Assembly (NCBI GenBank): GCA_937883885.1
Contig: CAKZXL010000762.1
Location: 1 to 27,726 of the forward strand
DNA length: 27,726 nucleotides
Direction of reading: 5' to 3'
From: an uncultured Aquincola sp.
GTDB taxonomy: Bacteria; Pseudomonadota; Gammaproteobacteria; Burkholderiales; Burkholderiaceae
The first letter of the stretch is position 1. Every line of letters begins with the position of its first letter. The notes under the pieces were generated by a model. That model was not told where the DNA came from and did not search any database. It saw only the letters and a program-made list of their open reading frames with translations. Both the position numbers and the translations under genes were made by a program. Shown in pieces: positions 8,410-16,916 of this stretch.

Positions 8410-8999
8410 TGGCGGACCTTTCTCAGTTGCAACCCGCGCTGCGCTTCGCGCCCGAGCTGTTGCTCAAGGCGCAGGGTAGTGGCCTGGGCATGAAGGCCGC
8501 GGTCTTCGACGTCGATGGCGTGCTCACCGACGGGCGCCTGTACATCGCCGAGTCGGGCGAACAGTTCAAGGCCTTCCACAGCCTCGATGGCCATGGCCTG
8601 AAGCTGCTGGCGCAGGCCGGCATCGTGCCCATCATCTGCACCGGCCGCGATTCGCCGGCGGTGCGCCGCCGCGTGGCCGACCTGGGCCTGCAGCATGCGC
8701 ACTACGGCGTGAAGGACAAGCTGGCCGTGGTGCAGCAGGCCATCGATGCACTGGGCGTCGATTGGGCCGACCTGGCCGTGATCGGCGACGACTGGCCCGA
8801 CCTGCCGCTGCTGGTGCGCGCCGGCCTGGCCTGTGCACCGGCCAACGCCCATGCCGAGGTCAAGGCCGTGGCCCACCACGTGAGCCCGCTGCAAGGCGGC
8901 GAGGGCGCCGCGCGCGAGTTGTGCGACCTGCTGCTGATCGCCAGCGGCGCTTATGCGCGGCTGTTGCACGGCCAGCTCACCACGCTGGACGCGGCCTGA
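8409..8999 (+). CDS. kdsC: 3-deoxy-D-manno-octulosonate 8-phosphate phosphatase
   Basis: KdsC removes the phosphate from Kdo-8-phosphate, giving free Kdo in the cytoplasm. The 196-residue HAD-type (C0 subclass) protein has the nucleophile motif FDVDGVLTDGRLY (Asp34/Asp36), the sugar-contact region FHSLDGHGLKLLAQAG, motif II CTGRDS, the lysine motif GVKDKL and the Mg-binding motif VIGDDWPDLPLL. The ATG at 8409 overlaps the kdsD TGA by one base; a TTG one codon upstream is less likely. The N-terminal 27 residues before the HAD core are slightly longer than in the shortest homologs. lptC follows with another one-base overlap. Confidence 0.94.
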   Translation: MADLSQLQPALRFAPELLLKAQGSGLGMKAAVFDVDGVLTDGRLYIAESGEQFKAFHSLDGHGLKLLAQAGIVPIICTGRDSPAVRRRVADLGLQHAHYGVKDKLAVVQQAIDALGVDWADLAVIGDDWPDLPLLVRAGLACAPANAHAEVKAVAHHVSPLQGGEGAARELCDLLLIASGAYARLLHGQLTTLDAA

Positions 9000-9667
9000 T
9001 GACCAGCCCGCCGCTGGGTCCGCCCGCCGTCGCATCCGGGTCCACGTTGCCGGCCATGCCCTGGCACTGGCGCCTGCGCGAAGCCTTGTCGGCCTACCTG
9101 CCGTTGCTGCTGATGGGCATGCTGGCCCTGGCCACCTGGTGGCTCATCAACAACACGCCTGGCGCCCCGGCGGCCAGCGGGCAGGCGCCGGTGCGGCACG
9201 ACCCCGACTACACGATGCAGGGCTTCACGTTGCAGCGCTTCGGCAGCGACGGCCGGCTGACGGTGCAGCTGGAAGGCGACCAGCTGCGGCACTTTCCGGA
9301 CACCGACACGCTGGAAGTGGACACGGTGCGCATCCAGGCGTTTTCCAACGACGGCTCGAAGACCAACGCCACCGCGCGGCGCGCGCTGAGCAATGCCGAC
9401 GCCAGCGAAGTGCAGCTGCTGGGCGGCGCAAAGGTCGAGCGCAGCGGCGGTGCCTCGGGCGCCGCGCCGCTGCAATTCGAGGGTGAGTTTTTGCACGCCT
9501 TCCTGCGTACCGAGCAGCTGCGGTCGCACCTGCCGGTGGTGCTGCGCCAGGGCGGCAGCGAGATCCGGGCCGGCGGCATGCAGTACAGCCACCTGGACCA
9601 ACAGGCCACCTTCCTGCCGCCGGTGCGTGCGCGGTTCGCGCCCGCCGCGGGCGGTGCGCGACGGTGA
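8999..9667 (+). CDS. lptC: LPS export system protein LptC
   Basis: LptC is the bitopic inner-membrane component of the Lpt bridge that receives LPS from LptB2FG and passes it to LptA. The 222-residue product has a Pro-rich cytosolic N-terminus, one transmembrane segment (about 33-50, YLPLLLMGMLALATWWLI), and a periplasmic beta-jellyroll. The latter contains DYTMQGFTLQRFGSDGRLTVQLEGDQLRHFPDTDTLEV-type strands and the late motif LPVVLRQGGSEIRAGGMQYSH, typical of the family. The start overlaps the kdsC stop by one base, and the end overlaps the next gene by 4 nt (GTGA). lptA and lptB, often next, are absent. Confidence 0.88.
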   Translation: MTSPPLGPPAVASGSTLPAMPWHWRLREALSAYLPLLLMGMLALATWWLINNTPGAPAASGQAPVRHDPDYTMQGFTLQRFGSDGRLTVQLEGDQLRHFPDTDTLEVDTVRIQAFSNDGSKTNATARRALSNADASEVQLLGGAKVERSGGASGAAPLQFEGEFLHAFLRTEQLRSHLPVVLRQGGSEIRAGGMQYSHLDQQATFLPPVRARFAPAAGGARR

Positions 9668-10470
9668 ACGTGGCGGGGTCGCGGGACAAGACGGCCGCGC
9701 GGCCTTTGGTGTTCATCACCGGCGCGTCGAGCGGCATCGGCCAGGCGCTGGCCGCCCGTTACCACGCCGCAGGCTGGCGGCTGGCGCTGGTGGCACGCCG
9801 GGTGGAAGAGACAGCCGCCTGGGCGCGCCAGCAGGGCTTTGCCGAAGACACCTGGGCCGTGTACGCGGCCGATGTGCGCCACAGCGCCGAGATCGTGGCG
9901 GCCGGCCGAGCCTGCCTGCAGCAGCAAGGCCTGCCCGACGTGGTGATCGCCAATGCCGGCATCAGCATCGGCATGGACTCGGCCATCGAGGCCGACCTGG
10001 AAGTGATGCGGGCCACCCTGGAAACCAACAACCTGGGCATGGCCGCCACTTTTCACCCCTTCATCGCGCCGATGTGTGAACGGCGCCGCGGCACCCTGGT
10101 GGGCGTGGCCAGCGTCGCAGCCATCAGGGGTTTACCCGGACACGGCGCCTACTGCGCCAGCAAGGCCGCCGTGGTCAGCTATTGCGAAAGCCTGCGAGGG
10201 GATTGCCGGCCTTTCAATGTCAAAGTGGTGACAGTGGCACCGGGATACATAGATACCCCTTTGACGCAGCGCAATCCCTATTCCATGCCCTTCCTGATGA
10301 GCCCGGCGGCATTTGCCGACAAGGCCTTCCGGGTGATCGAGGCGGGTGTCAGTTATCGCGTCATCCCCTGGCAGATGGGCGTGGTGGCCAAGCTCATGCG
10401 GATTTTGCCCAATGTCATTTTTGACCGACTTGTGGCAGGCAGAGGGCGCAAGCCGCGGCAAGGCCATTGA
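9664..10470 (+). CDS. Short-chain dehydrogenase/reductase (SDR) family oxidoreductase
   Basis: This 268-residue classical SDR has the nucleotide-binding motif TGASSGIG (19-26), an NAG motif (VVIANAGIS) and a catalytic Ser150, Tyr163, Lys167 set (ASVAAIRGLPGHGAYCASKAA). It continues with PGYIDTPLT after the active site. The substrate cannot be read from sequence. The basic C-terminus and overall pattern resemble SDRs that act on lipids or cell-envelope substrates, but this is a weak inference. It starts at a GTG overlapping the lptC stop, so it is co-translated with the LPS genes. Confidence 0.88.
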   Translation: MNVAGSRDKTAARPLVFITGASSGIGQALAARYHAAGWRLALVARRVEETAAWARQQGFAEDTWAVYAADVRHSAEIVAAGRACLQQQGLPDVVIANAGISIGMDSAIEADLEVMRATLETNNLGMAATFHPFIAPMCERRRGTLVGVASVAAIRGLPGHGAYCASKAAVVSYCESLRGDCRPFNVKVVTVAPGYIDTPLTQRNPYSMPFLMSPAAFADKAFRVIEAGVSYRVIPWQMGVVAKLMRILPNVIFDRLVAGRGRKPRQGH

Positions 10471-10494
10471 GCCGCCGCCAAACGCGCGGCCATG

Positions 10495-10525
10495 AAAAAA
10501 GGGCGCCGGAGTGATCCGCGCCCTT
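10495..10525 (-). terminator. Rho-independent terminator for the glycine-rich RNA-binding gene
   Basis: Read on the minus strand, an 8-bp stem AAGGGCGC/GCGCCCTT (10518-10525 with 10499-10506) with an 11-nt loop is followed by a run of six T (10495-10500). It lies 45 nt after the RRM gene stop. A short TT tract on the other side could make it weakly bidirectional and also end the kds operon. Confidence 0.75.
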
Positions 10526-10569
10526 CTTGCTGAAGGCCCCGCAACAGGGCCTTGGCTTCAGTCGGCTGC

Positions 10570-11070
10570 TCAGTAGCCGCTGCTGCCGCCGCCGTAGCCA
10601 CCACGGCCACCGCCGCTGTAGCCGCCGCGGCCACCGCCGCCGCCACCACCGCCGTAGCCGCCGCCACCACCGCCGCTGCCGTAGCCACCACGGCCACCGC
10701 CGCCGCCGCTGCCGTAGGGGCTGCGACCACCGCCGCCGCCGCCACCGCCGTAGCCGCCACCACCGCCGCCGCCGTAGCCACCACCACCGCCGCCGCCACT
10801 GCGGAAGCCACCCGGACGCTCTTCGCGCGGGCGCGCTTCGTTCACGACGATGGCGCGGCCTTCGAGGGCCTGGCCGTTCATGCCGTTGATGGCGGACTGC
10901 GCTTCGGCGTCAGAGGCCATTTCGACGAAACCAAAGCCCTTGGAGCGGCCGGTTTCCCGGTCCATCATCACCTTGGCCGACGTCACGGTACCAAATTGCA
11001 CGAATGCGCTATGCAGGGATTCGTCGCGCACGCTGTAAGCGAGGTTTCCGACGTAGAGCTTGTTTCCCAT
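10570..11070 (-). CDS. Glycine-rich RNA-binding protein with one RRM domain
   Basis: The ATG at 11070 follows an AAGGAAGG ribosome-binding site with 8 nt spacing, which favours it over a GTG three codons upstream. The 166-residue protein has one RRM (about 3-78) with RNP2 LYVGNLA and RNP1 KGFGFVEM. A tail (about 88-166) made almost entirely of Gly, with Tyr, Arg and Ser spaced through it (GGGGYGGGG, GGRGGYGSG), follows. This layout matches cyanobacterial and proteobacterial Rbp-type proteins, some of which are cold-induced. The tail DNA is a low-complexity GCC/ACC-rich tract prone to length change. It has its own terminator. Confidence 0.93.
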   Translation of the reverse strand: MGNKLYVGNLAYSVRDESLHSAFVQFGTVTSAKVMMDRETGRSKGFGFVEMASDAEAQSAINGMNGQALEGRAIVVNEARPREERPGGFRSGGGGGGGYGGGGGGGYGGGGGGGGRSPYGSGGGGGRGGYGSGGGGGGYGGGGGGGGRGGYSGGGRGGYGGGSSGY

Positions 11071-11194
11071 GGGGAACACCTTCCTTCTAACAGAACACCA
11101 TGTGGAGCTTCAACCCGTCGTGAAACATTCAAGCGAAGGCGCCGCATCCATACCCGGAGGGTGGTAGGTTAACAAAGAAGTTCCGAAAAATGCG

Positions 11195-11208
11195 CAAGCG
11201 GTCGCTTG
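11195..11208. promoter_or_regulatory. Palindrome in the promoter region of the RRM gene
   Basis: CAAGCG-GT-CGCTTG is a perfect 14-bp inverted repeat. On the minus strand it lies just inside a consensus -35 hexamer TTGACA (11212-11207). The matching -10 at 17 bp (TTTTCG) is poor, so the promoter itself is uncertain. If real, the palindrome lies within the promoter spacer, a natural operator position. Confidence 0.3.
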
Positions 11209-11280
11209 TCAACTGTTGTTTTCTGAGCGACGCACCAATGAGGGGTGAGCCCCGAAACAGGGACTTATCATCCGCCCGTC

Positions 11281-12225
11281 ATGACACCCCTGACCAGCGG
11301 ACCTCCGCACAGCGATCCGCTGGCGGCGCTGTCCCGCCTTCTTTCCTGCGTGGACGCGGTTCGGCAAGGCCGGGCGCTGTTCGCGCTGCTCACCACCTTC
11401 TGCGCCGCCGGTCTGTTGCTGGCCATGGCCGGCTCGTCGCTGGCCGCAGGGGCCTCGGCCTGGGCGGTGGTGCAGGGCGGTGGCGCCCTGTTCGTGGCCT
11501 TCTACGGCAGCAACACCACCGGTCTGCTGTTGATGGACCACGCGCTGGGCCGCCCGGTGCGTGAGGTGGCCGACGCCCTGGGCGATGCGCTGCGCACCGG
11601 CCACCGCCTGCTGGCGGTGCTGCTGGTGGCCTTTGCCACGGTGGCGGTGCTGGCAGGCGTGGTGGCCGCGGTGCTCTATGCGGCGCGCCTGCCGCAGGTC
11701 GGCCCGGTGCTGTTTGCGGCGGCCGTGCCCCTGGGCGTGCTGGTGCTGGGCGGCTGCGCGCTGGTGATGGCGGCGGTGGTGGGCCCGCTGGCGGCGCCCG
11801 CCATCTGGTGCGGCTGCGGCGTGCGCCAGACGCTGGCGCTGCTGCTGCGCCAGGCGCGCGACCGGCTGCTGCTGCTCGCGCTGATGGTGTCCGCGCTGGG
11901 CGCGCTCACGGCGGCGGTGGCGGCCTTGTCCACCTTCGTCGTGCTCACCGGCGGGCGCGCGGTCTCGGCGATGGCGGTTGTGGTCACCGGCGTGGACGTG
12001 CCGGCGCAGCAGTTGATGGCCGGCCTTTTCGGACTGGGGCTGCGCAGCCTGGCGGCCACGGGCGCGCCCGTCACCCAGACGGCGCATGGCGTGGCCGCGC
12101 TGGTGGGTGGCGGCCTGGTGTTCGTGCTGGCGCTGGCCCTGCCGGGCCTGGTGTACCTGCGCGGCGTGTGCGCCATCTACCTGGCGGTGGCGGCCGAAGC
12201 GCCGTCAGCGCCCGGTGCGGTGTAA
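11281..12225 (+). CDS. Polytopic inner-membrane protein of unknown function
   Basis: I do not recognise a named family. The 314-residue product is almost wholly hydrophobic, with an amphipathic N-terminus (MTPLTSGPPHSDPLAALSRL) and roughly six or seven predicted membrane segments (around 36-58, 62-80, 115-140, 143-172, 200-228, 268-295). A basic helix (about 183-198, RQTLALLLRQARDRLL) lies between segments. The ATG at 11281 is preferred over an upstream in-frame GTG because the protein begins there with a plausible cytosolic segment. It is followed after 24 nt by a MarC-family gene. Function unknown; coding confidence rests on strong GC3 bias and length. Confidence 0.75.
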   Translation: MTPLTSGPPHSDPLAALSRLLSCVDAVRQGRALFALLTTFCAAGLLLAMAGSSLAAGASAWAVVQGGGALFVAFYGSNTTGLLLMDHALGRPVREVADALGDALRTGHRLLAVLLVAFATVAVLAGVVAAVLYAARLPQVGPVLFAAAVPLGVLVLGGCALVMAAVVGPLAAPAIWCGCGVRQTLALLLRQARDRLLLLALMVSALGALTAAVAALSTFVVLTGGRAVSAMAVVVTGVDVPAQQLMAGLFGLGLRSLAATGAPVTQTAHGVAALVGGGLVFVLALALPGLVYLRGVCAIYLAVAAEAPSAPGAV

Positions 12226-12249
12226 GTACTCGTATACGATCGGCGCGCC

Positions 12250-12891
12250 ATGGACCTGTTGAAGCCGCTCATCGCCCTGCTGGCGATCGTCAATCCGATC
12301 GGCGCGGTGCCGTTTTTCATCAGCTTCACGCAGCACTTCAGCCGCGAGCAGCGGCGCAACACCATCCGCGTCAGCAGCTTCAGCGCCTTCTGCGTGATCG
12401 CGATCAGCGCACTGGCGGGGCTGAAGATCATCGAGTTCTTCGGCATCAGCATCGCCTCTTTCCAGGTGGGCGGCGGCACCTTGCTGCTGATCAGCTCGCT
12501 GCAGATGCTCAACGCCCAGCAGCCCGAAACCCGGCCCAGCGACGTGGCCGAGGGCGAGCAGAAGGTGGACGCCGGCGCCAGCATCGCCGTGGTGCCGCTG
12601 ACGGTGCCGCTGCTCACCGGCCCGGCCACCATCTCCACCATGGTGATCTACGCGGAGAAGACCCGCACGTTGTTCGAGCATGCGGTGCTGGTGGGCTATG
12701 GCGTGGTCATCGGGCTGGCCACCTTTGCCGCGTTTTCGGCGGCCGGTCGCATCGCGCGGGTGCTGGGGCGCACCGGCATCAACGTGATGACGCGGCTGAT
12801 GGGCCTGATCCTGGCGGCGATGGCGGTCGAGCTGCTGGCGGACGGGTTGATCAAGCTCTTTCCCGTTCTCGCCTCGCACCTGAGCCGCTGA
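12250..12891 (+). CDS. MarC family integral membrane protein
   Basis: The 213-residue protein has the MarC/YchE/YhgN signatures: an N-terminal LLAIVNPIGAVPFFISFT, then GISIASFQVGGGTLLLISSLQML, VVPLTVPLLTGPATISTMVI, and the C-terminal GINVMTRLMGLILAAMAVELLADGL. Six transmembrane segments are expected. The family's transport function is not established; older links to multiple antibiotic resistance came from gene position near marRAB and were not supported. A small palindrome CGTATACG (12231-12238) lies just upstream. The histidine kinase begins 6 nt after its stop. Confidence 0.92.
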   Translation: MDLLKPLIALLAIVNPIGAVPFFISFTQHFSREQRRNTIRVSSFSAFCVIAISALAGLKIIEFFGISIASFQVGGGTLLLISSLQMLNAQQPETRPSDVAEGEQKVDAGASIAVVPLTVPLLTGPATISTMVIYAEKTRTLFEHAVLVGYGVVIGLATFAAFSAAGRIARVLGRTGINVMTRLMGLILAAMAVELLADGLIKLFPVLASHLSR

Positions 12892-12897
12892 CGCGCG

Positions 12898-14970
12898 ATG
12901 TGCGCGTTGCCCGATTCCGCTTACCAGCGCGGTCGCTCCGCGGGGCATCGGCTGCCGCGGCCGGGTGAGCCCGACCTCACCACGCTGCCCACCTACGAAA
13001 CGCTGGTGGCCGAAGGCGACACCCTGGACACGTTGCTGGACTACCGCACGCGGCCGCCCCGGGCGGCGCAGCCGGTGTCGCGCTGGCGGGCCATGGCCGG
13101 CGGCTGGCCGGCGGTGGCCTTGACCGCCGCGACCGCGCTGATGGGCGGCGCCACCTGGGCCGCGCTGGCCGCCCCGGTGTCCACGCCGGTGCGCGTGGGC
13201 GTGTGGAGCGGCCTGGCCCTGGCCTCGGGCGTGCAGCTGCTGGCGCTGCACCGGGTGCTGCGGCAGCGCGCACGCGCGATCGGCGCGTTGCAGCAGTTCG
13301 TCACCCGCATGCGCAGCGACGACCTGGGCAGTGCGCTGCAGGCGCTGCGGCGCGCCACCGACGGCACGGCCACGCCGCTGCAGGCGGCCGCGGCCGAGCT
13401 GCAGCAGGTGCTGGGCGAGCGCGAGCGCCGCTGGCATGCGCGGGTGCGGCTGTCGGGCGACTGGTACTGGGAAACCGATCCGCAGCACCGCATCAGCTGG
13501 CTGTCGGACGACCTCGGCTCGCACCGCAAGCTGGGCCTGGAGCCGCACCAGCTGATGGGCCAGCGCTACGACGCACTGCCCTTCTTCCAGGCGCCCGAAG
13601 GCGGCTGGGCGGCGATGCTGGACTGCCTGCACAAGCGCCTGCCTTTCCGCGACGTGGAGATCGAGGTGCGGCGGCCCGGCCGCTCACCGGTGTGGATCGC
13701 GCTGACCGGCAGTGCCCGCCGCGACGAGCTGGGCCACTTCGTCGGCTACGAGGGCGTGGGCCGCGACATCACCGAGCAGCGCCTGGCCTTCCGCCGGCTG
13801 CGCGCCAGCGAGCGGCGGTATGCGGTGATGAACGAGCTGTCGACCGACTGGTACTGGGAGACCGACGAGCAGCACCGCTTCGTGGAAGTGGGCGACATGC
13901 TCAGCGACCTGTTGGGCGAGCCCGGCGCGCGCCGCTACATCGGCCGCACCCGCTGGCATGCCTATGCCGACGGCGCCAGCGAGGAGGAGTGGGAGCACCA
14001 CCGCCGCTGCCTGCAGGCCCAGCAGCCCTTCAGCAACTTCGAATACGCGGTGCGGGTGCCGGGGCGGGGCGTGCGCTGGATCGCCGTCAGCGGACGGCCG
14101 CGCCGCGACGAGAGCGGCCGTTTCCTCGGCTACCAGGGGGTGGGCCGCGACGTGACGCTGCGCAAGCGCACCGAGAAGATGCTGCTCAGCCGCAATGCCG
14201 AGCTGGCCCGCCAGGTGGCCGAGCGCACCGCCGAGCTGGAGCAGCACAACCGCGACCTGGAGGCCTTCTCGCGCCAGCTGGCGCATGAGTTGCGCACGCC
14301 CATCGGCCACGTCGTGGGCCTGGCCGACATGCTGCGCAGCCGCGCCTGGGAGCGCCTGGCCGACGACGAGCGCGAATGGCTGGCGCTGCAGGGCCGGGCC
14401 GCGCGCCAGATGTCGCACACCGTCACCGCCTTGCTGGAGCTGGCGCGCTCGGGCTCGACGCCGCTGCTGCGCGAGCCGGTGGACCTGAGCGCGCTGGCCC
14501 ACGAGGTGATTGCCGAGCTGCCCTGGCTGGAGCGCGCGGTGCCGGTGGAGTGGCAGGTGCAGCCCGGACTGCAGGCCTTGTGCAGCGCACCGCTGGCGCG
14601 GGTGGTGCTGGTCAACCTGCTGTCCAACGCCGCCAAGTTCACCCGCGACGTGCCGCTGCCGCTGGTGCGGCTGGCCGCGCACCCGGAGCCGGGGGTGTTC
14701 GTGGTGCAGGACAACGGCGCCGGCTTCGACACCCAGCGGGCCGCGATGCTGTTCCAGCCGTTCCAGCGGCTGCACCCGGCGCGCCAGTTCCAGGGCACGG
14801 GGCTGGGCCTGTCCATCGTGCGCCGGGTGATCGAGCGCCATGGCGGTAGCGTGCGCGCCGAGGCGCCGGCCCAGGGCGGCGCGCGGTTTTACTTCAGCTT
14901 CGGCCGGCCGTTGCAGGACGCCGACAACGCGGGGGAAAGTACCAATGACGCCGGGGATTCGCCCACCTAG
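12898..14970 (+). CDS. Orphan membrane histidine kinase with two PAS domains
   Basis: The 690-residue product has two membrane segments (about 70-92 and 99-118) with almost no periplasmic loop, so sensing is probably inside or within the membrane. Two similar PAS/PAC units follow (about 178-300 and 305-430), each opening with DWYWETD-x-x-HR and closing with a GY-x-GVGRD motif. A coiled linker leads to HisKA with HELRTP (phosphorylated His463). The HATPase then shows N box NLLSNAAKF (from 573), G1 DNGAGFD, F box LFQPFQRLH and G2 GTGLGLSI. No receiver domain or response-regulator gene is adjacent, so its partner is elsewhere. The ATG at 12898 is chosen from open frame and position, but later starts are possible. 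Confidence 0.92.
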   Translation: MCALPDSAYQRGRSAGHRLPRPGEPDLTTLPTYETLVAEGDTLDTLLDYRTRPPRAAQPVSRWRAMAGGWPAVALTAATALMGGATWAALAAPVSTPVRVGVWSGLALASGVQLLALHRVLRQRARAIGALQQFVTRMRSDDLGSALQALRRATDGTATPLQAAAAELQQVLGERERRWHARVRLSGDWYWETDPQHRISWLSDDLGSHRKLGLEPHQLMGQRYDALPFFQAPEGGWAAMLDCLHKRLPFRDVEIEVRRPGRSPVWIALTGSARRDELGHFVGYEGVGRDITEQRLAFRRLRASERRYAVMNELSTDWYWETDEQHRFVEVGDMLSDLLGEPGARRYIGRTRWHAYADGASEEEWEHHRRCLQAQQPFSNFEYAVRVPGRGVRWIAVSGRPRRDESGRFLGYQGVGRDVTLRKRTEKMLLSRNAELARQVAERTAELEQHNRDLEAFSRQLAHELRTPIGHVVGLADMLRSRAWERLADDEREWLALQGRAARQMSHTVTALLELARSGSTPLLREPVDLSALAHEVIAELPWLERAVPVEWQVQPGLQALCSAPLARVVLVNLLSNAAKFTRDVPLPLVRLAAHPEPGVFVVQDNGAGFDTQRAAMLFQPFQRLHPARQFQGTGLGLSIVRRVIERHGGSVRAEAPAQGGARFYFSFGRPLQDADNAGESTNDAGDSPT

Positions 14971-15090
14971 AGTCCGCGTTCTCGCAGCAGCGCCGCCATG
15001 CGCGCGCCTGCTGAACGGGGGCTGAGGAGACAACCGACACCAAGATTCATAACATGAGGGTCTCGCCCGGTAGGCAGGGACCACTGTGAC

Positions 15091-15118
15091 AACGCCAGCA
15101 GATGCTGGCGTTTTTTTT
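15091..15118 (+). terminator. Rho-independent terminator
   Basis: AACGCCAGCA (15091-15100) and TGCTGGCGTT (15103-15112) form a strong stem closed by a very tight turn, and a run of eight T (15111-15118) follows. It lies 120 nt after the kinase stop and just before the convergent chemoreceptor gene. Confidence 0.85.
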
Positions 15119-15133
15119 GCCGCTCGTGCTGCC

Positions 15134-16717
15134 TCAGGCCGCGGTGGCAGGCACGCCGCGGAACACGCCGACCGTGTCGTTGAGCTGCTGCGCCTGGCGG
15201 CGCAGGCTGTCGGAGGCGGCGGCGCTCTGTTCCACCAGCGCCGCGTTCTGCTGCGTCACCTGGTCGAGTTCATTGACCGCCTGGCTCACCTGGCTGATGC
15301 CCGTGGTCTGCTCCTGCCCCGAGCGGCTGATGTCGCCGATCAGCGCCGACACCCGCTGCACCTGGGCCACGATGTCGTCCATCGCGCTGCCTGCCTCGGC
15401 CACCAGCCGGGAGCCGGCCTGCACCCGGTCGACGCTGGCGCCGATCAGCGTCTTGATCTCCTTGGCCGCCTCGGCCGAGCGCTGCGCCAGGCTGCGCACC
15501 TCGCCGGCCACCACCGCGAAGCCGCGGCCCTGCTCGCCGGCACGGGCGGCCTCCACCGCGGCGTTGAGCGCCAGGATGTTGGTCTGGAAGGCGATGCCGT
15601 CGATGACGGCGATGATGTCGCCGATGCGGCGCGAGCTGCTGCTGATGTCTTCCATCGTCGAGACCACGCGCGCCACCACTTCGCCGCCCCGGGTGGCGGC
15701 GTCGCTGGCGTCGGTGGCCAGCCGCGTGGCCTGCTGGGCGGTTTCGGCGCTGTGGCTGACGGTGGCGGTCATCTGCTCCATCGAGGCGGCCGTCTCCTGC
15801 AGGCTGCTGGCCTGCTGTTCGGTGCGGCGCGACAGGTCGGCGTTGCCATTGGCGATCTGCAGGCTGCCGGTGGCGATCGCGTCGGAGGCTTCGCGCACCT
15901 GGGCCACCAGACGGGCCAGCCCTTGCTGCATGCGGCTCAAGGAGGCCAGCACGCTGCCCGGCGCCGCCCGGTCGGCGCTGGCGATCGGGCTCAGGTCGCC
16001 CTGGGCCACGCGTTCGGCCACGGCGCCCAGTTGCGCGGGCTCGGCGCCCAGCGCGCGGCGCAGCTGGCGCTGGATGCTCACCAGGAAAAACAGCGCGCTG
16101 CCCAGCGCCGCCAGGCTGGCCGCGATCAGCGCGGTGCGGAACGTCGCATAGCCTTGCTGGGCGTCGGTCACGCTGTCTCGCGTGCTTTCGCCCAGGGCGC
16201 CCAGGTAGGCGTCCACCGCCCGCTGCAGCTCGGCCAGCAGCGGGCGGCACTCGCGGTTCATCACCTCGATGGCCTGCGCCTGCTGCCCTTGCGAGGCCAG
16301 GGACACCACGCGCAGGGCCACCGGGTTGTAGCGCGTTTCCACGTCCTGCAGGCGCTGCAACCCCTGGCGTTCGGCCGCGCTCACGTCGGCGTCGTCGGTC
16401 ACCCGCAAGGCCAGGCGCGAGAGGGTGCGTTGCACCGCGTTGTGGGCATGCTGCACGGCGGACAGTTCGGCCTCGGTGTCGGTGGGGCCGCTCACCAGCA
16501 CCAGGTTGCGGGCACTGATGGCGCGGTTGGCGGCCGCCGAGCGCAGGTCGTTGGCCAGTTGCATGCGCTGGCCGTCGGCGGCCACATAGCGCTCGAAGTG
16601 CTGGTTGCTGCGGTGCAGGGCCGTGACAGCCAGCCCCGAGACCGTGGCCACGAGCACCGACAGCAGGCTGAAGGCAGCGGCCAGGCGGGCGCGCAGGGTG
16701 AGAGAGTTCGTGAACAT
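15134..16717 (-). CDS. Methyl-accepting chemotaxis protein
   Basis: The ATG at 16717 gives a 527-residue protein; a TTG 11 codons upstream is less likely. It begins [30 protein letters not shown] (first membrane segment). A roughly 150-residue periplasmic four-helix sensor domain follows, then a second membrane segment ([19 protein letters not shown]) and a HAMP region (GAEPAQL...[12 protein letters not shown]). The signalling hairpin carries the near-invariant tip [20 protein letters not shown] and [20 protein letters not shown]. Methylation-helix glutamates/glutamines are present. There is no C-terminal NWETF-like tether for CheR/CheB. The ligand cannot be told. No che or flagellar genes are nearby; it is divergent from an HDOD gene. 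Confidence 0.95.
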   Translation of the reverse strand: MFTNSLTLRARLAAAFSLLSVLVATVSGLAVTALHRSNQHFERYVAADGQRMQLANDLRSAAANRAISARNLVLVSGPTDTEAELSAVQHAHNAVQRTLSRLALRVTDDADVSAAERQGLQRLQDVETRYNPVALRVVSLASQGQQAQAIEVMNRECRPLLAELQRAVDAYLGALGESTRDSVTDAQQGYATFRTALIAASLAALGSALFFLVSIQRQLRRALGAEPAQLGAVAERVAQGDLSPIASADRAAPGSVLASLSRMQQGLARLVAQVREASDAIATGSLQIANGNADLSRRTEQQASSLQETAASMEQMTATVSHSAETAQQATRLATDASDAATRGGEVVARVVSTMEDISSSSRRIGDIIAVIDGIAFQTNILALNAAVEAARAGEQGRGFAVVAGEVRSLAQRSAEAAKEIKTLIGASVDRVQAGSRLVAEAGSAMDDIVAQVQRVSALIGDISRSGQEQTTGISQVSQAVNELDQVTQQNAALVEQSAAASDSLRRQAQQLNDTVGVFRGVPATAA

Positions 16718-16916
16718 GGTGGAGGGTGCACAGGGTGGTGGTCTCCGCAATCTCGGACAGGGATGCAGCTTCTTAAACGATAGAAATGCTATTTGTGCCA
16801 GTAGTTCGGCAGCCCGCCCGAACAGGCGCCTTGCTCACGGCCTTTTCACCGGCTTTGCGCCGGGCGGAGCCTTCTACGATGAGTGCCACCCCGCCACGCC
16901 CCACTGCCGCTGAGCC

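Noticed and set aside
10570..10800. Possible CRISPR or satellite array
   Set aside because: The repeats are irregular, without spacers, and are explained by Gly-rich codons in the RRM gene.
10552..11172. Ala/Thr-rich plus-strand frame opposite the glycine-rich RRM gene
   Set aside because: The composition is simply the complement of Gly codons; the RRM frame has clear RNP motifs and a ribosome-binding site.
14971..15118. Possible small RNA ending at the strong terminator
   Set aside because: No convincing promoter is visible in the 120 nt after the kinase gene, so the terminator most simply ends the kinase transcript.
15086..16783. 565-residue open frame on the plus strand opposite the chemoreceptor gene
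   Set aside because: The minus-strand chemoreceptor with its canonical signalling tip is the real gene; the other strand is a codon-bias artefact.
16718..16916. Sigma54- or sigma28-type promoter between the chemoreceptor and HDOD genes
   Set aside because: A TGGCAC on the minus strand lacks the GC element at the right spacing, and no sigma28 pattern is found.
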